DNA of 64,000 bases, from contig NZ_AP025592.1 in assembly GCF_023169965.1 (NCBI RefSeq), forward strand, positions 1 to 64,000, in the 5' to 3' direction. A model generated the notes under the pieces. That model was not told the origin of the DNA. It made no database searches and was given only the letters and a program-made list of their open reading frames with translations. The position numbers and the translations under genes are program-made. Positions 60,505 through 64,000 of the stretch are shown here, piece by piece; the first letter of the stretch is position 1, and each line of letters opens with the position of its first letter. The stretch is from Anaeromyxobacter paludicola (GTDB taxonomy: Bacteria; Myxococcota; Myxococcia; Myxococcales; Anaeromyxobacteraceae).

Positions 60505-62562
60505 ATGAAGAATCGCCTCGGCGCCGCCGCCCTCTGCGCGGCGCTCCTCACCGCGTGCCGCACCGGCGCGCCCGCCCCCGCGAAGCCGGCGGAGGCCGCG
60601 CCGCTCGGGATCGACCCCTCGATCGTCGATCGCGGCGTGAGCCCCTGCGACGACTTCTACGCCTACGCCTGCGGCGGCTGGATCGCGAAGACCGAGATCC
60701 CGGCCGACAAGCCGAGCTGGAGCCGCGGCTTCTTCGAGCTGCGGGAGCGCAACCTGAAGGAGCTCCGGGCCATCGCCGACGACGAGGCCGCCGGCCGCGC
60801 CGCGCCGGAGGACCGCTTCGCCGACAAGGTGGGGGCCTACTACGCGAGCTGCATGGACGAGCCGGCGGTCGAGGCGCACGGGCTCGCGGAGCTCAAGGCG
60901 GAGTGGGCCAGGCTCGGCGCCGTGAAGGACCCGGAGTCGCTCCTGCGCGAGCTGGCGCGCCTCCACCGCGCGGGGGTCTTCGCGGCCTTCCAGCTCGGCT
61001 CGCAGCAGGACGCCAGGGACGCGAGCCAGGTGATCGCGGTGGTGTCGCAGGGCGGCCTCGGCCTGCCCGACCGCGACTACTACCTCTCCACGGATCCCAG
61101 GTCGCAGGAGATCCTGAAGCAGTACCGGGCGCACGTGGCCCGCATGTTCGCCCTCGCCGGCCGGGCGCCCACCGAGGCGGAGAAGGCCGCGGGCGAGGTG
61201 CTCGCGCTCGAGACCGCCCTCGCCGGCTCCCACTACACCCGGACCGAGCTGCGCGATCCGAAGCGGGTCTACAACCGCGTGGACCTGCCCGGCCTCGAGA
61301 AGCTCGCCCCGCAGGTGGACTGGCGGCGCTACCTCGCCGGCGTCGGCCACCCCGGCGTCACCGCGATCAACGTGACCACGCCGCGCAACGTCGAGGAGGT
61401 GGGGCGGCTCGTGAAGCAGGCGTCCCCGGCGCGGTGGCGCACCTACCTCGAGTGGAACCTGCTCGCCAAGGCGACCGGGTACCGCGCGCTGCCCAAGGCC
61501 TTCGTGGACGAGCGGTTCGCCTTCTCCTCGGCGGCGTTCACCGGCGCCAAGGAGCTCGAGGCGCGCTGGAAGCGGTGCGTGTCGCTCACCGACGGCGCGC
61601 TCGGCGAGGCGCTCGGCGAGGCGTACGTGCGCCGCCACTTCGGCCCCGAGGGGAAGGCCGCCACCACCCGGCTGGTCTCGGAGATCGAGCAGTCGATGGG
61701 CCAGGACCTCGCCGGTCTCGCCTGGATGGACCCGCCGACCCGCGCCCAGGCGAACGCCAAGCTGGGCAAGGTCTTCAACAAGGTCGGCTATCCCGACAAG
61801 TGGCGCGACTACGCCAGGCTCGAGGTGCGGCGCGGCCGCTGGCTCGACAACGCCCTCGCGGCGGAGGCGTTCGAGGTGAACCGGGAGCTCGACAAGGTGG
61901 GCAAGCCGCTCGACCGGGGCGAGTGGTACATGAGCCCGCCCACCGTGAACGCCTACTACGAGCCGGCGCTCAACGAGATGGTCTTCCCGGCCGGCATCCT
62001 GCGGCCGCCGTTCTTCACCCTGGGGGCGCCCGCGGCCGTGAACTACGGCGCCATCGGCGTGGTGGTCGGGCACGAGCTCACCCACGGCTTCGACGACGAG
62101 GGGCGCCGCTACGACGCCGAGGGCAACCTGCGCGACTGGTGGTCGCCCACGGTGGACAAGGAGTTCGACCGTCGCGCCGAGTGCGTGGCGAAGCAGTACG
62201 AGGCCTACGAGCCGCTCCCGGGCGTGCACCTCAACGGCCACCTCACGCTCGGCGAGAACATCGCCGACCTCGGCGGCGCGAAGCTGTCGTACGCCGCGCA
62301 CCGGCGGGCCCTCGGTCAGCGGGGCGACGCGCCCGACGCGAGCGGCTTCACCCCGGACCAGCAGTTCTTCCTCGGCTTCGCCCAGTCCTGGTGCCAGAAG
62401 TCGCGCGACCCTTACGTGCGGATGCTCGTCACGGTGGACCCGCACTCGCCGCCGCGGTTCCGGGTGAACGGCCCGCTCTCCAACCTCCCCGAGTTCCAGA
62501 AGGCCTGGAGCTGCCCGGCCGGCGCGAAGATGGTGCGGGCCGAGCGGTGCGAGGTCTGGTGA
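60505..62562 (+). CDS. M13-family zinc metallopeptidase (neprilysin/PepO-like) lipoprotein
   Basis: A 685-residue secreted endopeptidase. MKNRLGAAALCAALLTAC is a lipoprotein signal (C18). SPCDDFYAYACGGWI near 47 opens the M13 N-terminal domain. The zinc site is H523-E524-x2-H527 (VGHELTHGFDDEG) with third ligand E584 (GENIADLGG); NAYYEPALNEMVFPAGIL before it and a C-terminal CEVW end are typical, the last like the conserved C-x-x-W. It should cleave short peptides in the periplasm or outside. GGAGAG lies about 8 bases before the ATG. It stands alone, with hairpins downstream. Confidence 0.97.
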   Translation: MKNRLGAAALCAALLTACRTGAPAPAKPAEAAPLGIDPSIVDRGVSPCDDFYAYACGGWIAKTEIPADKPSWSRGFFELRERNLKELRAIADDEAAGRAAPEDRFADKVGAYYASCMDEPAVEAHGLAELKAEWARLGAVKDPESLLRELARLHRAGVFAAFQLGSQQDARDASQVIAVVSQGGLGLPDRDYYLSTDPRSQEILKQYRAHVARMFALAGRAPTEAEKAAGEVLALETALAGSHYTRTELRDPKRVYNRVDLPGLEKLAPQVDWRRYLAGVGHPGVTAINVTTPRNVEEVGRLVKQASPARWRTYLEWNLLAKATGYRALPKAFVDERFAFSSAAFTGAKELEARWKRCVSLTDGALGEALGEAYVRRHFGPEGKAATTRLVSEIEQSMGQDLAGLAWMDPPTRAQANAKLGKVFNKVGYPDKWRDYARLEVRRGRWLDNALAAEAFEVNRELDKVGKPLDRGEWYMSPPTVNAYYEPALNEMVFPAGILRPPFFTLGAPAAVNYGAIGVVVGHELTHGFDDEGRRYDAEGNLRDWWSPTVDKEFDRRAECVAKQYEAYEPLPGVHLNGHLTLGENIADLGGAKLSYAAHRRALGQRGDAPDASGFTPDQQFFLGFAQSWCQKSRDPYVRMLVTVDPHSPPRFRVNGPLSNLPEFQKAWSCPAGAKMVRAERCEVW

Positions 62563-62866
62563 CGCCGGCCGTCCGGCCGTCGCGAGCCGCCCCGTGGCCG
62601 CGGTCCATCCCGTGATCGCGGGGCGGACCGCGCTCGTGACTTGATCCCGCGCAGGATGGCGGAGCGCGGCCGCTCGAGGCCTCGCCGCGAGAAACGCCCG
62701 TGTTTCGGCGACGTTGTCTCGAAGTGAAGACGGACTGTGTGCAAAGTAGGCTTTGACGCCCTTCCGGAGGCGTTGTCACCACGAGAGTCCCTCATGTAGC
62801 GTCCACGGCGCCGATGTGGTCGCGGCTCGATCCGCACCCTTCGTCAACGCGGGAACGGGGGATTCC
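62563..62866 (+). other. Intergenic region between M13 peptidase and propeller gene
   Basis: This 304-base gap begins with a GC hairpin (62600-62631) and then has an AT-richer stretch (62700-62815) that probably contains the promoter of the propeller gene. TTGTCA and TAGCGT with an 18-base spacer are possible but weak hexamers. No gene is evident. Confidence 0.5.
62600..62631 (+). terminator. Interrupted hairpin downstream of the M13 peptidase gene
   Basis: Outer stem GCGGTCC/GGACCGC with an inner CCCG/CGGG pairing, 38 bases past the stop. The sequence resembles the 34-base tandem repeat at 32993-33061, so it could also be a dispersed repeat element. Confidence 0.45.
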
Positions 62867-64000
62867 ATGGAGAGCACCGGTCGCATCGCTGCGCCTGCGG
62901 GCGCGTGTCGCCTCGCCAGCCTTCGCCGCCCGATCGCGGCGGCCCTCGTCGCGATGGCGCTCCCGGCGGTCGCGGGCGCGGTCGTCTCCGGCGCCAGCGT
63001 CACCTACGCGGGCGCGAGCTTCGGGGCGGGGACGTCGTCGAACGTGAAGGTGGACGGGAGCGGCAACCTGGCGCTCTCGGTCCCGACCTCGACGCCGGGC
63101 TACGCCTGGATCGCTGGCAAGGGCAGCGGCGCGGTCCTGCGCGTGGACACCGCGACCGGGGCGAGCACGAGCTTCGACAGCGTGATCCCGGCCGACTGCC
63201 CGGCCTGCGGAGCGGACCGGACCAAGTGGATGCCCGCCGCCGTCGCCGTGGACATGGACGGACAGGCCTGGGTGGTGAACACCGGAGTGGGCGCGGTGAC
63301 GCGCTTCGGCGCGAGCCAGAAGACCATCCCGGTGTCCACGCCGGGGACGCTCGCCCCGGCGATCGCGGTGGACTCCGACGGCTCGGTCTGGGTCGCCGCT
63401 CCCGGGGCCGGCAAGAACGTCGCGTTCTACAAGGTCTCCGCGTCCGGGCAGGTGGTGCTCAACGGGACCGTCGGAAACCTCGCGCTCCCGGCCGCCCTGC
63501 TGGCCCGCGACGGCGAGCTCTTCATCGCCGAGGGGAGCAACGTCCGGCAGATCTCCGGAAGCGCGAAGACCGCCACGGCGAGCTGTCTGCAGCCCCTGAG
63601 CGGCCTCGCGCTCGACGGGGCGGGGCGCCTCTGGGCGAGCGGCCAGCAGGGCCTGCTGTCGATCGACCTCTCCGCGAAGACCTGCGTCGTGAAGTCGGCC
63701 GTCGCGCCGCTCACGGCGGTCGCGGTGGACGCCGCCGGAAGCCTCTGGGCGACCGGCGGCAGCTCCGCCTACCGCTTCTCCGCGACGGGAGCGCTGCAGC
63801 AGACCATCGGGACGGCCCCGGTCGCCGGCTACGGGATCGACCAGGCCGCCGACGGGAGCCTGTTCGTGGCGGGCCAGGGCGGCTACGCGAAGCTCGTGGC
63901 GGGCGCGGCGCAGGTGACCCCGCTCACCGGCTACTACGGCACCTCCTCCGACTTCACCGGCGCCCAGCTCCGCGCCTGGGTCGCGAAGGGCAGCTGGGAC
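62867..64000 (+). CDS. Secreted beta-propeller protein, N-terminal part (cut by window edge)
   Basis: The first 378 codons of a longer gene; no stop before the right edge. A signal peptide (RRPIAAALVAMALPAVAGA) lies at about residues 21-39. The mature part consists of repeated blades, each with a phrase like VAVDMDGQAWVVNTG, IAVDSDGSVWVAAPG, LALDGAGRLWASGQQG and VAVDAAGSLWATGG. These recur every 40-50 residues as in virginiamycin-B-lyase-like or NHL-type propellers. A CPAC pair sits near residue 105. The ATG follows GGGAACGGGGGATTCC. Function unknown; likely extracellular or periplasmic binding. Confidence 0.85.
   Translation, partial: MESTGRIAAPAGACRLASLRRPIAAALVAMALPAVAGAVVSGASVTYAGASFGAGTSSNVKVDGSGNLALSVPTSTPGYAWIAGKGSGAVLRVDTATGASTSFDSVIPADCPACGADRTKWMPAAVAVDMDGQAWVVNTGVGAVTRFGASQKTIPVSTPGTLAPAIAVDSDGSVWVAAPGAGKNVAFYKVSASGQVVLNGTVGNLALPAALLARDGELFIAEGSNVRQISGSAKTATASCLQPLSGLALDGAGRLWASGQQGLLSIDLSAKTCVVKSAVAPLTAVAVDAAGSLWATGGSSAYRFSATGALQQTIGTAPVAGYGIDQAADGSLFVAGQGGYAKLVAGAAQVTPLTGYYGTSSDFTGAQLRAWVAKGSWD

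Noticed and set aside
62412-62837. Minus-strand frames over the end of the M13 gene
   Set aside because: They lie opposite the conserved C-terminus of the peptidase and have no recognisable content.

Overview
The window is high-GC (well above 70 percent by eye), gene-dense chromosomal DNA with strong third-position GC bias. Long antisense and shifted open frames run across almost every real gene. The gene content points to Myxococcota and most likely an Anaeromyxobacter relative: a multiheme NapC-type cytochrome, many PAS and hybrid kinases, a KaiC-like ATPase, a chemosensory operon with a HEAT-repeat protein, and cysteine-rich ETDVDCGG-repeat lipoproteins. This assignment is inferred from gene content, not from a marker-gene comparison. 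I see no insertion sequence, prophage, CRISPR array or rRNA.

Left part (1-22900): an EF-G gene cut by the left edge, then a mixed set of short transcription units. These include an SDR enzyme, a small tandem-repeat protein, MsrA and a methyltransferase. Next is a rhodanese whose catalytic cysteine codon is TGA, followed by a hairpin that fits a bacterial SECIS element, so it is a probable selenoprotein. After it come a LivK-type binding protein, a lytic transglycosylase, a hydrolase, a three-PAS hybrid kinase, an iron-sulfur flavoprotein, a KaiC-hybrid kinase pair, an aldo/keto reductase with a ferredoxin tail and a zinc-ribbon/HEAGH membrane protein. The section ends with a cysteine-rich lipoprotein, tRNA-Arg(CCG), a nucleotidase-PanE pair and a tetraheme cytochrome with a small membrane partner.

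Middle part (23000-42400): a response regulator, then a lipid and ribosome operon with a near-consensus promoter (yceD-rpmF-plsX-fabH-fabD-fabG-acpP-fabF). A YfiR-like/TonB-receptor pair lies divergent from a chemoreceptor with five 91-residue HAMP-type units. The conserved rpiB-glyA-nrdR-ribD-ribE-ribBA-ribH-nusB run supplies pentose phosphate, one-carbon, dNTP-control and riboflavin functions.

Right part (42400-64000): a stand-alone aminopeptidase-N-domain-like protein leads into a tightly overlapped chemosensory operon (cheA, ExeA-like ATPase, long cheW, cheW, HEAT-repeat protein, cheR, cheB, cheY). The minus-strand genes that follow are xthA, a zinc-motif protein, an HD-GYP response regulator, rho with a low-complexity N-terminus, SppA fused to a predicted outer-membrane barrel, and thyX. 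A hotdog thioesterase, an M13 metallopeptidase lipoprotein and a secreted beta-propeller protein cut by the right edge close the window.

The most notable items are the TGA-containing rhodanese, the barrel-SppA fusion, the exact 91-residue HAMP array and the non-standard members of the chemosensory operon.
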